From Mediannikoviicoccus sp037890055 (lineage in GTDB: Bacteria > Bacillota > Clostridia > Tissierellales > Peptoniphilaceae), in the NCBI GenBank assembly GCA_037890055.1, contig JBBKBD010000002.1: a DNA stretch of 64,000 nucleotides; one strand, given 5' to 3'. The notes beneath the pieces are model-generated. The model had not been told where the DNA came from. It searched no databases and saw only the letters and a list, made by a program, of their open reading frames with translations. Of the stretch, positions 44,281 through 53,376 are shown in pieces. The translations under genes and the position numbers were made by a program. Each line of letters starts with the position of its first letter. Position 1 is the first letter of the stretch.

Positions 44281-44288
44281 AAAACCTC

Positions 44289-45632
44289 CTAGAAGAATTT
44301 AGATTCAATTAGTAAAGCAATCTTATTGGCTTCTCTTTCTAAAATTTCTAAATCCTTTCCCTCTATCATAACTCTAACTAAAGGTTCTGTTCCTGACGGT
44401 CTTATAAGAACTCTGCCCTGTCCTTCAAAAATCGCCTCTACTCTTTTTATCTCTTCTTGAATTTCCTCGTCTGTTTCGTAAGACTTTTTAAATTCATTCT
44501 TTACTTTTGCATTAACTAGTACTTGAGGGTATGTGGTCATTAAATCATTTAACTCAAATACTTTTTTAGATGATTCTACTACAACTTGCATCAATAAGAG
44601 TGATGATAATATTCCGTCTCCAGTTGTTGCATGCTCTTTAAAGATAATATGTCCTGATTGCTCACCACCAATGCAGTAGCCTTCTTTTAACATTTTTTCT
44701 AGCACATATCTATCCCCTACAGAAGCCTTTATTAAATTTATATCTTGTTTATCACAGAACTCTCCCAGACCAATATTGGTCATTACAGTTCCTACAACGC
44801 CATTATTTTCGAGCTTTCCTTTTTCTTTAAGGTGCATTGATAAAATAGCTAAGAAGTGATCTCCATCTAATAGATTTCCCTTTTCATCAACAGTTATTAA
44901 TCTGTCCCCATCACCATCATATGCAAATCCAATGTCGCAATTATTTTCTACAACTAACTTTTGCAATTTTTCAGGGTGAGTGGAACCACATTTATCATTG
45001 ATGTTTATTCCGTTAGGATCTGTATTTATGGCTATTACTTCTGCACCAAGCTCTTTAAATATTTCAGGCGCTATTTTATATGTTGCACCATTTCCGCAGT
45101 CAAGTGCAACTTTATATCCATCAAGTTTTAATGAAGCACACTTTTCCAAGTAGTTTTTATAATTTATAGCAGACTCTTGGTCATAGATTACCCTTCCTAA
45201 ATCTTTGGCGATAGGCCTTTCTTCTATTGATTTATAGTTGTCTATTAAATCTTCAATGTCATCTTCTACTTCGTCTGGCAATTTATATCCATCGCTACCA
45301 AAGTATTTAATTCCATTAAATTCAAAGGAGTTATGTGATGCAGAAATTACTATACCTGCTTCTGCATTATACTCTAAAACTAGATGGGCAACTGCCGGTG
45401 TCGGTATTACTCCCAATAGTTTTACATCAAATCCCATGGAAGTGTAACCTGCTACTAGTGCGGCTTCAAGCATGTCGCCTGAAATTCTAGTGTCCTTTCC
45501 AATTAATATTAACTTATTATTGTCTTCTTCCAATCTATATGCGGAAGCTCTAGCAAGCTTATACGCAAGTTCTGGAGTAAGTTCACTATTTGCAACTCCT
45601 CTTATTCCATCTGTTCCAAAATATCTACCCAT
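44289..45632 (-). CDS. glmM: Phosphoglucosamine mutase
   Basis: Converts glucosamine-6-P to glucosamine-1-P on the way to UDP-GlcNAc and peptidoglycan. About 447 residues. Phosphoserine loop VISASHNSFEFNGIKYF (the usual Pro after SHN is Ser here), metal loop DGDGDR, sugar loop GGEQSGH and phosphate loop IRPSGTEPLVRV. I start at MGRYFGTDGIRG (45632), right after GGAGGAAAT; the in-frame ATG at 45650 is upstream of that ribosome site. Follows cdaA-cdaR, the conserved Firmicute trio. Confidence 0.97.
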   Translation of the reverse strand: MGRYFGTDGIRGVANSELTPELAYKLARASAYRLEEDNNKLILIGKDTRISGDMLEAALVAGYTSMGFDVKLLGVIPTPAVAHLVLEYNAEAGIVISASHNSFEFNGIKYFGSDGYKLPDEVEDDIEDLIDNYKSIEERPIAKDLGRVIYDQESAINYKNYLEKCASLKLDGYKVALDCGNGATYKIAPEIFKELGAEVIAINTDPNGININDKCGSTHPEKLQKLVVENNCDIGFAYDGDGDRLITVDEKGNLLDGDHFLAILSMHLKEKGKLENNGVVGTVMTNIGLGEFCDKQDINLIKASVGDRYVLEKMLKEGYCIGGEQSGHIIFKEHATTGDGILSSLLLMQVVVESSKKVFELNDLMTTYPQVLVNAKVKNEFKKSYETDEEIQEEIKRVEAIFEGQGRVLIRPSGTEPLVRVMIEGKDLEILEREANKIALLIESKFF

Positions 45633-45642
45633 ATTTCCTCCA

Positions 45643-46866
45643 TTATTCATTAACTATTTTAATTTTTATTGTTGATGGATACACCAATGTGCTATCTATT
45701 CCCTCTTCATCTAACTTAATAATTATAGGAACATCATGTTCTCCATCTTCCAAATCTTTTAAATCTATTTGCAATTTGAAATCTTTAAGCCTTATGGCTT
45801 CTACAACTTTTTCATCACCAAATACCCTAACGGATACTTCAGATAAATCAGAAGGAAGAATTAACGCTTTACCACTTGCTTTGTTTATAACTTCTATGTT
45901 TTCAGTGCTTACATTAAATAATTTACTAGGCTTTCCTTCTCCTACATTTGAAGAATAGGTTACGTCTATGAATTTATCTTCTGCTGAAAGTGGCGCTATG
46001 CCTTCTGGAAATTCTATCTTTATATTTTTAGTTGTATTGTTTATAAAATCTGAAAGGTCTAAAGTTTCTGTACTAATCTCTTTTATCTTATCTAGCTTTT
46101 CTCTTTGTCCGATTATGGTCATCTTACTCTTACTCAATTTTAAGTCTTCTGACTTAAAATCAAATGGTTGATTTTTGTAATTTACTTTAATTGGTACTTG
46201 TTTTGTAGATGACACAAAAATATTTACTGTTACATCTGTATTTTCTGCATCTAAATCTCTAATTTCAGTATCATTTGAGTCAAGAATCTGAATCTTTTTA
46301 GAAATAGATGTATCCTTAGTTATAACCGACAAGTCAACCGGAACAACAACTTTAGCGATTTTGTCTATAAGTTCCTTTTGGTCCGTTATCTTAACCTCTC
46401 CTGGCACCACTTCTATATCTGTAACAGTGGTGTTATCAGACGGCAATTCTCCAATGCGCTTTACTTCTACTTTTTTTACAAGAGTCATTATTTCATCTAG
46501 TTTCAAAGTCAGCTTATAATCTGATTTTTCTATAATAGAAGTCCCTTGTGGTACTGAGAAGTTTAAACTAACTTCTCCATCTTCGTTCATTTCGTTCATA
46601 TCTGCATAAACTAGAATATCATTTCTACTCACTCTTGAAATAATATTTCTCTTTCCCTCTAACGTAACATTTACCACAGGGTCTATGGGATCTATAATCG
46701 CCATGTTCTTTTTCTTTAAAACACTTTCGTTTTTGTAAGTTACAGGAATAGCCTTGTATTCTTTTTTTATGTTAGGATTGGTTTCTGAAACAACATAGTA
46801 CCAAAGTGCTATGGCGAAAATCAAAGAGATTAATTTGAATGGCCAGTTTTCTTTAATCTTCTCCAT
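45643..46866 (-). CDS. cdaR: CdaR, YbbR-domain regulator of c-di-AMP synthesis
   Basis: 407 residues. One N-terminal membrane helix (about 9-28, FKLISLIFAIALWYYV) and then four YbbR-like repeats outside the membrane, each with the 'V.V.G....I' pattern (for example VNVTLEGKRNIISRV, TIIGQREKLDKI, VSVRVFGDEKVVEAI). It binds and regulates CdaA. The start overlaps cdaA by 14 bases, so the two are coupled. Confidence 0.95.
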   Translation of the reverse strand: MEKIKENWPFKLISLIFAIALWYYVVSETNPNIKKEYKAIPVTYKNESVLKKKNMAIIDPIDPVVNVTLEGKRNIISRVSRNDILVYADMNEMNEDGEVSLNFSVPQGTSIIEKSDYKLTLKLDEIMTLVKKVEVKRIGELPSDNTTVTDIEVVPGEVKITDQKELIDKIAKVVVPVDLSVITKDTSISKKIQILDSNDTEIRDLDAENTDVTVNIFVSSTKQVPIKVNYKNQPFDFKSEDLKLSKSKMTIIGQREKLDKIKEISTETLDLSDFINNTTKNIKIEFPEGIAPLSAEDKFIDVTYSSNVGEGKPSKLFNVSTENIEVINKASGKALILPSDLSEVSVRVFGDEKVVEAIRLKDFKLQIDLKDLEDGEHDVPIIIKLDEEGIDSTLVYPSTIKIKIVNE

Positions 46867-47674
46867 CTAAAACCCCTTTCTTTTCATTATCATAATTATA
46901 GAACTTCAATAGAATTTCTTTTAAAGTATCTTCATCCACATATCTTTTTAGTTCACCTTTTTCTGCAACGGAAATACTTCCAGTCTCTTCTGATACTATT
47001 ACTGATAGAGAGTCTGACCTTTCAGACATTCCAAGGGCAGCCCTATGTCTTGTTCCAAGCTCCTTTGAAATTGCTTGGCTATCAGACATCGGTAAGAAGC
47101 ATGAGGCTGCAATAATTTTATCTTTTCTTATGATTACAGCACCATCATGTAAAGGCGTATTTGGAATAAATATATTTATCAACAGTTCACTGGATATATC
47201 TGAATTTAACTTTGTTCCTGTTTCAATAACTTCATTCAATCCAGTCTTATTTTCAAACACAAGAAGCGCTCCTATTTTTTGTCTTGATAGAGAACTCATT
47301 GCGGAAACCACTTCAGATGTAACTTGATTAATAGTTTCATATTGTAAGTCTATAAACGACTTTCTAAAGATATTGCTTGTTCCTATATACTCAAGCATCC
47401 TTCTAAGTTCAGGTTGAAATACAACAATAAAGAGTATTAGACCTGCTGTCATGGCTCTTCCAAGTATCCATGTTACAGTATATAGATTAAGAAGCTTGCT
47501 TATAATTGCAAATGTGAAAATAGCTAAAACACCCTTCATTAACTGCTCTGCTCTAGTTTGCTTTATAAGAATAAATATCTTATAAATGGCTAAAGCTACA
47601 ATTATAATGTCAATAACATCTCTTATTCTTATATATGATATGGCTTCTAATAATCTACTTGCCTCTTGCCCCAT
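46853..47674 (-). CDS. cdaA: Membrane diadenylate cyclase CdaA
   Basis: Makes c-di-AMP, which controls potassium and osmolyte balance. 273 residues: three membrane helices (about 20-37, 46-62, 73-88) and a DAC domain with the catalytic DGA (177-179) and RHR (209-211) motifs and GALLVFENKTGL ahead of them. It heads the cdaA-cdaR-glmM run, which couples c-di-AMP output to cell-wall precursor synthesis. Confidence 0.97.
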   Translation of the reverse strand: MGQEASRLLEAISYIRIRDVIDIIIVALAIYKIFILIKQTRAEQLMKGVLAIFTFAIISKLLNLYTVTWILGRAMTAGLILFIVVFQPELRRMLEYIGTSNIFRKSFIDLQYETINQVTSEVVSAMSSLSRQKIGALLVFENKTGLNEVIETGTKLNSDISSELLINIFIPNTPLHDGAVIIRKDKIIAASCFLPMSDSQAISKELGTRHRAALGMSERSDSLSVIVSEETGSISVAEKGELKRYVDEDTLKEILLKFYNYDNEKKGVLDGED

Positions 47675-47690
47675 AATGCACCTTTACTTT

Positions 47691-48137
47691 CTAAGCTTTT
47701 AAAACTTTGTCAACTACACCATTTACAGTCTTTCCATCGGTTTGTGAACCATATTTTCCTAAAACGTGTTTAATTATTAATCCCTTGCTCTTAGGTGAAA
47801 TCTCTAAGCCCTCTTGTTCAATAAACATTTTAACTTCCTTTTCTATATCATCTTCGGATACCTGTTCTGGCAAGTAGGACTCAACGATTTCAATTCTAGC
47901 GTTTGTTTCATCAATAATATCTTTTCTATCTTCTGGAGTTTGTGCCAAAGTATCCTTAAGTTGTTTAAGTTCCCTTTGAACGAATTTAATAGCCTCATCG
48001 TCAGTTAAAACCTTTTTAGATTCTTTTTCCTCCAATGCTATTGATGACATAAGTAATGTTATAACATTAACCTTTAATTTATCTTTATTCTTCAATGCTT
48101 GCATCTTATCTTTTCTTAATCCGTCTAAAAAACTCAT
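47691..48137 (-). CDS. yqeY: GatB/YqeY domain protein
   Basis: 148 residues. Helical YqeY domain, beginning LDGLRKDKMQALKNKDKLKVNVITLLMSSI, with the GatB-tail-like end VNGVVDKVLKA. Such domains resemble the tRNA-binding tail of the amidotransferase GatB; a role in translation is presumed. It precedes cdaA by 16 bases and may share its transcript. Confidence 0.93.
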   Translation of the reverse strand: MSFLDGLRKDKMQALKNKDKLKVNVITLLMSSIALEEKESKKVLTDDEAIKFVQRELKQLKDTLAQTPEDRKDIIDETNARIEIVESYLPEQVSEDDIEKEVKMFIEQEGLEISPKSKGLIIKHVLGKYGSQTDGKTVNGVVDKVLKA

Positions 48138-48151
48138 AATATCCCCCTAAT

Positions 48152-48772
48152 TTAAAATAATAATTTAATATAATAGCCTGTACTGAAAAGAAATATTACC
48201 CAATAACAGCAAATGGCTCCAAGTAAAAGTCCAATAACCACATCGGTGAACCAATGTACTCCCAGTACAAGTCTTGAAAATCCTATCATCACTCCCAATA
48301 TACCCATCCCTATTACAATAATGGGACTTCCTCCAGTCATGTCGGAAAGTACAAATCCCATAGTGAGATAGTAGCTCATGCCAACTGTGGAGTGACCACT
48401 TGGAAATGAATAACCCAAGTCATAAAACTCTTTTGCAGTTTCTGGTCTATGAATTCTAAATAGAATTTTAAGTCCTTGACTTGCTATAACAGCTGTGATT
48501 ATTGAAAGAATTATGGCTGATGCAGCTTCGTATTTCATTTCTGAAACCAAGTAAAATACAATTGGCAGCGTCATAATCCAAATTGAATCCACATTTGCCA
48601 AGTTGGTTACAGTCTCCATAATCTCTCTCATATTTTTTGATGTATTAGCTACTAAAAAATCTCTGACTCTTACATCAAGTTTAAAACCATTTGATCTTCT
48701 ACCAATTATACCAACTGTAAGTACCGTCAAAATAAGCAGCACCGTTATTGTTGTAGGTAAATTTTTAATCAT
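48152..48772 (-). CDS. PAP2 superfamily phosphatase, first copy downstream
   Basis: 206 residues, about six membrane helices. The acid-phosphatase signature is intact: KILFRIHRP, SFPSGHS and SRLVLGVHWFTD, i.e. KxxxxxxRP, PSGH and SRxxxxxHxxxD. Substrates are lipid phosphates such as undecaprenyl pyrophosphate or phosphatidic acid. Its start overlaps the stop region of the second PAP2 gene by 4 bases. Confidence 0.9.
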   Translation of the reverse strand: MIKNLPTTITVLLILTVLTVGIIGRRSNGFKLDVRVRDFLVANTSKNMREIMETVTNLANVDSIWIMTLPIVFYLVSEMKYEAASAIILSIITAVIASQGLKILFRIHRPETAKEFYDLGYSFPSGHSTVGMSYYLTMGFVLSDMTGGSPIIVIGMGILGVMIGFSRLVLGVHWFTDVVIGLLLGAICCYWVIFLFSTGYYIKLLF

Positions 48773-49362
48773 ATTAAGACCTTCTTATATCTATATTTTA
48801 CAACTGAAGATATGGAATAGCCAAGTAGTAATCCTGTTATTACATCAGTTGGCCAATGTACCCCCAATGCAAGTCTACTAAATCCTATTAATAGTGGAAA
48901 AATAATTAAAAACACCTTATACGAAGTATTCTTTAAATCATTTATCCTATAAATAGTCCAATAGGTTGCTGCGGAAACTATGGAGTGACCGCTTGGAAAG
49001 CTATAACCACCCTGATTAATAACAAAGAAGTCTATAGGTCTAGTCCTTCTTACAGTATTTTTTATTGTCACCATAATCAAAGTTGCAATTAAAATTGCAG
49101 CTAAAATATAAAGAAACTTCTTACCTTTCTTTCTCCTAATCATCCATATTCCTACGGGAATAAAGATGTAAAAGTAGGTAGTTGTATTTCCAAAAAATGT
49201 TATAAACTTATAAAAACTTATAAAATGAATGTTGTTTCTAATAAATCTTAGTATATGATAGTCATAATTTTTAAAAAAATTCATATTCAACTTAAAAGAA
49301 ACAATCAAAGTTATTAACCATGCAAAGGCAAAAAATATAATAATTTTGTCTTGTTTTTTCAT
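48769..49362 (-). CDS. PAP2 superfamily phosphatase, upstream copy
   Basis: 197 residues, about six helices, with TVRRTRP (KxxxxxxRP variant), SFPSGHS and SRLALGVHWPTD. It is about one-third identical by eye to the downstream PAP2 protein in the C-terminal half and little alike in the N-terminal half, so an old tandem duplication. Both copies keep the catalytic residues. Starts in the stop region of the molybdopterin-domain gene. Confidence 0.88.
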   Translation of the reverse strand: MKKQDKIIIFFAFAWLITLIVSFKLNMNFFKNYDYHILRFIRNNIHFISFYKFITFFGNTTTYFYIFIPVGIWMIRRKKGKKFLYILAAILIATLIMVTIKNTVRRTRPIDFFVINQGGYSFPSGHSIVSAATYWTIYRINDLKNTSYKVFLIIFPLLIGFSRLALGVHWPTDVITGLLLGYSISSVVKYRYKKVLI

Positions 49363-50384
49363 TAAATCCCCTTACCATATTGACAGTTAGGATAGTGACA
49401 GTCATCACATCCCAAACAAAACCCACCATACCCAAGCTCTGCAATTATTTGTTTAGTAACTTCAGTGTCTGACATGATAAATGGTAATATAACATCAAAA
49501 ACCGTCGTCTTCATAAACATTACACAACCTGGTAGTCCTAAAACAGGAATATCTTTTAAATAAGAAACTAAAAACATAGACCCAGGTAGCATTGGACTAC
49601 CATAGGAAATTATGTTTGCGCCAGTTTCTTTAATCGCTCCAGGAGTTAAGTCATCTGGGTCCACAGACATCCCCCCAGTACATAAAACAAAATCACATCC
49701 AGAATCGATAGCATCTAATATGGTGTTCTTAATCTGATTTAAATCATCATCACATGTTCTATGAAATTTCACTTTGGAACCAAAAGCTTCTACTTTTTCT
49801 TTAATCACAGGTGTAAACTGATCTTTGATTCTACCATGATATACTTCAGATCCCGTTGTAATAATCCCAATATTCTTTTTTATGAATGGTTTTAGGCTTA
49901 AAATTGGTTCTTTATTCCAAATTACCTCAGCTTTATCTAAGACATTTTTTTCAACAAGCAGTGGAATTACCCTAGCCCCTGCCAAGCTATCTCCCTTTTT
50001 TACTGGTAGATTTCCATGTCTCACAGCAATGGCCACATCATCTATCATATTAAGTTTTAAAAGTCTATCTCTATCAACTTGAAAGAATCCATCTATATCT
50101 GCCTTTAATCCAATCTTTCCCTCTGAAACACCTGTAAGACTCATGTTATCGCCTTTACAAATACTTCCAAGTACTTCTGCAGCTTCAACTTCATGTACCA
50201 TATTTTCCTCTATTTCAAGTACATAGATGTGTTCTTTGCCCATTTTTAAAAGTACAGGTATATCAGACTCCTCAATTATATGTCCTTTTTTAAATGCAGG
50301 ACCTTTGAATTCCCCTTTAACAATTCTGGTTAAATCATGTGGAATTACATATCCTATTGCATCTTCAACTCTAATTTTTTTCAT
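49362..50384 (-). CDS. Molybdopterin-binding domain protein with C-terminal cysteine cluster
   Basis: 340 residues. The second half has the MoaB/Mog-type fold (IGIITTGSEVYHGRIKD ... LCTGGMSVDPDDLTPGAI ... LPGSMFLVSYLKDIPVLGLPGCVMF), as in MoeA. The first part (RVEDAIGYVIPHDLTRIVKGEFKGPAFKKGHII) resembles the MoeA start but the protein lacks a full MoeA length and domain set. C323, C326, C329 and C334 form a metal or Fe-S-like tail. No molybdenum cofactor gene or molybdoenzyme is in the window. Function unknown. Confidence 0.85.
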   Translation of the reverse strand: MKKIRVEDAIGYVIPHDLTRIVKGEFKGPAFKKGHIIEESDIPVLLKMGKEHIYVLEIEENMVHEVEAAEVLGSICKGDNMSLTGVSEGKIGLKADIDGFFQVDRDRLLKLNMIDDVAIAVRHGNLPVKKGDSLAGARVIPLLVEKNVLDKAEVIWNKEPILSLKPFIKKNIGIITTGSEVYHGRIKDQFTPVIKEKVEAFGSKVKFHRTCDDDLNQIKNTILDAIDSGCDFVLCTGGMSVDPDDLTPGAIKETGANIISYGSPMLPGSMFLVSYLKDIPVLGLPGCVMFMKTTVFDVILPFIMSDTEVTKQIIAELGYGGFCLGCDDCHYPNCQYGKGI

Positions 50385-50469
50385 ATTATCACCTATACTT
50401 CTATTTTATCACAAACTCTCTTAATAAACAGAGTTTATTACTTTATCAATTTTATGTAAATATTTTTTC

Positions 50470-50503
50470 AAATATAAAAAGGAAGCCTATTTCTAGACTT
50501 CCC
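50470..50503 (-). terminator. Terminator of the gcv operon
   Basis: On the minus strand GGAAGTCTA-GAAA-TAGGCTTCC (one G-U pair) followed by TTTTTATATTTG, just after lpdA. Confidence 0.88.
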
Positions 50504-50513
50504 TAATCACTGT

Positions 50514-51911
50514 TTATTTGTTTAAGTTTGCAGTGTGAATTGAAGCACCTAACATTGCATGAGAAGCTTCCATGAAAGTTTCTGATAATGTTGGGTGAGC
50601 AAAAATAGTCTTATTTAGATCTGCTACTGATAAATCATTTGCCATTGCTATTGCACCATAGTGAACTAAGTCATTGGCATGAGGTCCAAATACGTGAACT
50701 CCAAGAATTTTCTTGTGATCCTTTGTAGCAAGAATCTTTACGAATCCATCAGTTTCTCCCATTGAAACAGCTTTACCATTTCCTGAGAATAGGAACTTAG
50801 ACTTATCGTATTCAATTCCTTCTTCTTTTAATTGCTCTTCAGTTTTACCAACTTGAGCTATTTCAGGTAATGTAAATGTAGCTGCTGGAACAACTTCTTC
50901 GTTTATGTGTGGCTTGTTGCCCATTAATGTTTCAACAAGGTTTAGACCTTGGTTTGAAGCTACGTGAGCTAATTGGTTATTGCCAGCTACACAGTCACCG
51001 ATTGCGTAGATGTTAGGAACTGATGTCTTGCAACCTTCAGTTGTAACTATTCCACCTCTGTCAGTTTTAACTCCTATGCTTTCAAGGTTTAGACCTTCAG
51101 TGTAAGGAATTCTTCCTATAGCCAAAAGAACAAGTTCTCCTTCGACTTCAAGTTCTTTACCTTTTTTGTTTTTAGCAATAACTTTTAGACCATTTTCAGT
51201 CTTTTCAATCTTTTCTGCTCTATATCCTTTACTTATATTCATTCCTTTTTGTTTAAATAAGGATTGAATTCTCTTAGTTATTTCTCCATCACTTGCAGCA
51301 AGTACATCAGTACCTAGTACTGTTACTTCAGTACCAAATGAATTATAGATTGAAGCAAATTCCATACCTATAACTCCAGTTCCTATTACTACAAGACTCT
51401 TTGGTAAGTAATCTAAATCAAGTAATTCTGTTGATGTTAAAACTCCGTCTAAAGTAGCTCCTTCAAATCCTGGAACTAGTGCAATAGAGCCAGAAGCTAT
51501 AATAAAGCTATCTCCAGTAACTTCAACTTCACCATCTTCTTTCTTAACTACAACTGTCTTTTCGTCTTTGAAAGAAGCTGTACCTTGAATATATTCAAGA
51601 TTTGGATATGATTCTACTAAGAAATTAACACCTTGGTTCATTCTATCCGCAACATAATCTTTTCTTTCTCTTACAGCTTTCATATCTATGCTTGGGTTTT
51701 CCAAGTTTATTCCGAAAGTTGAAGCTTCCTTTACTTGATCATAAAGTTCAGCGATTTTCCAAAGTGTTTTTGTTGGTATACATCCAATGTTTAAGCAAGT
51801 TCCCCCTGCTCTTCCTTTTTCTATTAAAACAACGTCAGCACCTAGCTGAGCAGCCCTAATGGCTGCTTCATATCCGCCAGGTCCTGCGCCTATAACTACT
51901 ATTTTAGGCAT
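50514..51911 (-). CDS. lpdA: Dihydrolipoyl dehydrogenase (L protein)
   Basis: FAD enzyme that reoxidises lipoyl-H and makes NADH. 465 residues. FAD site VIGAGPGGYEAA, redox disulfide C39 and C44 (GGTCLNIGC), NAD site VVIGTGVIGMEFAS, IYAIGDCV and the catalytic His-Glu pair in FAHPTLSETF. No N-terminal lipoyl domain. Last gene of the gcv operon, overlapping gcvPB by 8 bases, so a dedicated glycine-cleavage L protein. Confidence 0.97.
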   Translation of the reverse strand: MPKIVVIGAGPGGYEAAIRAAQLGADVVLIEKGRAGGTCLNIGCIPTKTLWKIAELYDQVKEASTFGINLENPSIDMKAVRERKDYVADRMNQGVNFLVESYPNLEYIQGTASFKDEKTVVVKKEDGEVEVTGDSFIIASGSIALVPGFEGATLDGVLTSTELLDLDYLPKSLVVIGTGVIGMEFASIYNSFGTEVTVLGTDVLAASDGEITKRIQSLFKQKGMNISKGYRAEKIEKTENGLKVIAKNKKGKELEVEGELVLLAIGRIPYTEGLNLESIGVKTDRGGIVTTEGCKTSVPNIYAIGDCVAGNNQLAHVASNQGLNLVETLMGNKPHINEEVVPAATFTLPEIAQVGKTEEQLKEEGIEYDKSKFLFSGNGKAVSMGETDGFVKILATKDHKKILGVHVFGPHANDLVHYGAIAMANDLSVADLNKTIFAHPTLSETFMEASHAMLGASIHTANLNK

Positions 51912-53376
51912 TCAAATCCCCTTCAAATTTTAATATTAAATCTTTTGCTGCTTTTGTTTCATCCGGTCTTCTCACTGGTGTGTTGTGAGGAGCTTCTTTA
52001 AGGATTTTAACATCTTCTTTTAACTCTTTTGCTATTTCTAATAACGCATCTATAAATGAATCTAGTGTTTGTTTAGATTCACTTTCAGTTGGCTCAATCA
52101 TCATTGCTTCTGGAACAATTAATGGGAAGTAAACTGTAGGTGCATGGAATCCTTTATCAAGAATTCTCTTAGCAACGTCTAATGTTGTGACAGTATGAGT
52201 TTCGTCCTTAATACCGGCTAAAACAAATTCGTGTTTGTAAATTCTATCGATTGGTAAGTTGTAAGCGCCTTTTAGTCTTTGAGCTAAATAGTTAGCATTT
52301 AGAACTGCTATAGCACTTGCATACTTAAGACCGTCAGAACCTAAAGTAAGAATATAAGTGTATGTTCTTACTAAGATTCCAAAGTGTCCGTAGAAACCTT
52401 TCATTTGGCCATATGATTTATCTAAGTCGTAGTTTAGATAGTATTCGCCATTTTCCTTCTTAGATACAATTGGAGTAGGTAAGAATTCTTTTAAGAAGCT
52501 CTTAACTCCAACCGGTCCACCACCTGGACCTCCACCACCATGAGGTGTTGAGAAAGTCTTGTGAACATTGTAGTGTAAAATGTCAAAGCCCATCTTTCCT
52601 GGTTGACTATATCCCATGATAGCGTTCATATTAGCTCCGTCATAGTAAACTAGCCCGCCAGCTTCATGAACTATATCAGTGATGTTCTTAATATTTTCAT
52701 CATAAATACCCAATGTATTAGGGTTTGTAATCATAAGACCCGCAGTGTCATCGCCAACTACTGATTTTAATAGATCTAAGTCAACCATTCCGTTTGGTTT
52801 AGATTTTATTTCAATAGTTTGGTATCCAGCCATTGCTGCAGTAGCAGGGTTAGTACCATGTGCTGAATCAGGGATGATTATCTTATTTCTTTGATTATCT
52901 CCTCTTGATTCATGATATGCCTTCATAAGCATAACACCTGTAATTTCGCCATGAGCTCCTGCTGCTGGTTGTAATGTCATGTAGTCCATACCTGCAATTT
53001 CTGTAAGAGCAGTTGCAACGTTGTACATAAGCTCTAAAGCACCTTGTACTGTGTCTTCTGGTTGATATGGATGGATATTTAAAAATCCGTCCATAGCGAT
53101 AACATCTTCATTTATCTTAGGATTGTACTTCATTGTACATGATCCTAATGGATAGAATCCTGTGTCGACACCATAGTTCTTTGTTGAAAGAGCAGTGAAA
53201 TGTCTTATAACATCCACTTCACTAACTTCAGGGAAGTCTAATTCTTTTTCTGCAAGATATTCTTCAGGAATATATGAAGATAAGTCTTTTGTATCGAATT
53301 CAGATTCTGGAAGCATGTATCCAGTTTTTCCTTCTGAAGATAGGTCAAATATTAATTTATCATAATCTATTAACAT
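51904..53376 (-). CDS. gcvPB: Glycine dehydrogenase (decarboxylating) subunit 2
   Basis: PLP-bearing half of the split P protein that decarboxylates glycine and passes methylamine to GcvH. 490 residues; the PLP lysine is K273 in YNVHKTFSTPHGGGGPG. Other marks: GSCTMKYNPKINE, QPAAGAHGE, DSAHGTNPA and FYGHFGILVRTY. Starts at the stop codon of gcvPA; AGGAGG upstream. Confidence 0.97.
   Translation of the reverse strand: MLIDYDKLIFDLSSEGKTGYMLPESEFDTKDLSSYIPEEYLAEKELDFPEVSEVDVIRHFTALSTKNYGVDTGFYPLGSCTMKYNPKINEDVIAMDGFLNIHPYQPEDTVQGALELMYNVATALTEIAGMDYMTLQPAAGAHGEITGVMLMKAYHESRGDNQRNKIIIPDSAHGTNPATAAMAGYQTIEIKSKPNGMVDLDLLKSVVGDDTAGLMITNPNTLGIYDENIKNITDIVHEAGGLVYYDGANMNAIMGYSQPGKMGFDILHYNVHKTFSTPHGGGGPGGGPVGVKSFLKEFLPTPIVSKKENGEYYLNYDLDKSYGQMKGFYGHFGILVRTYTYILTLGSDGLKYASAIAVLNANYLAQRLKGAYNLPIDRIYKHEFVLAGIKDETHTVTTLDVAKRILDKGFHAPTVYFPLIVPEAMMIEPTESESKQTLDSFIDALLEIAKELKEDVKILKEAPHNTPVRRPDETKAAKDLILKFEGDLNA

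Noticed and set aside
49362..50384. Calling the molybdopterin-domain protein MoeA
   Set aside because: It is shorter than MoeA, lacks parts of its domain set, and has an unusual cysteine tail; no molybdenum cofactor genes are nearby.
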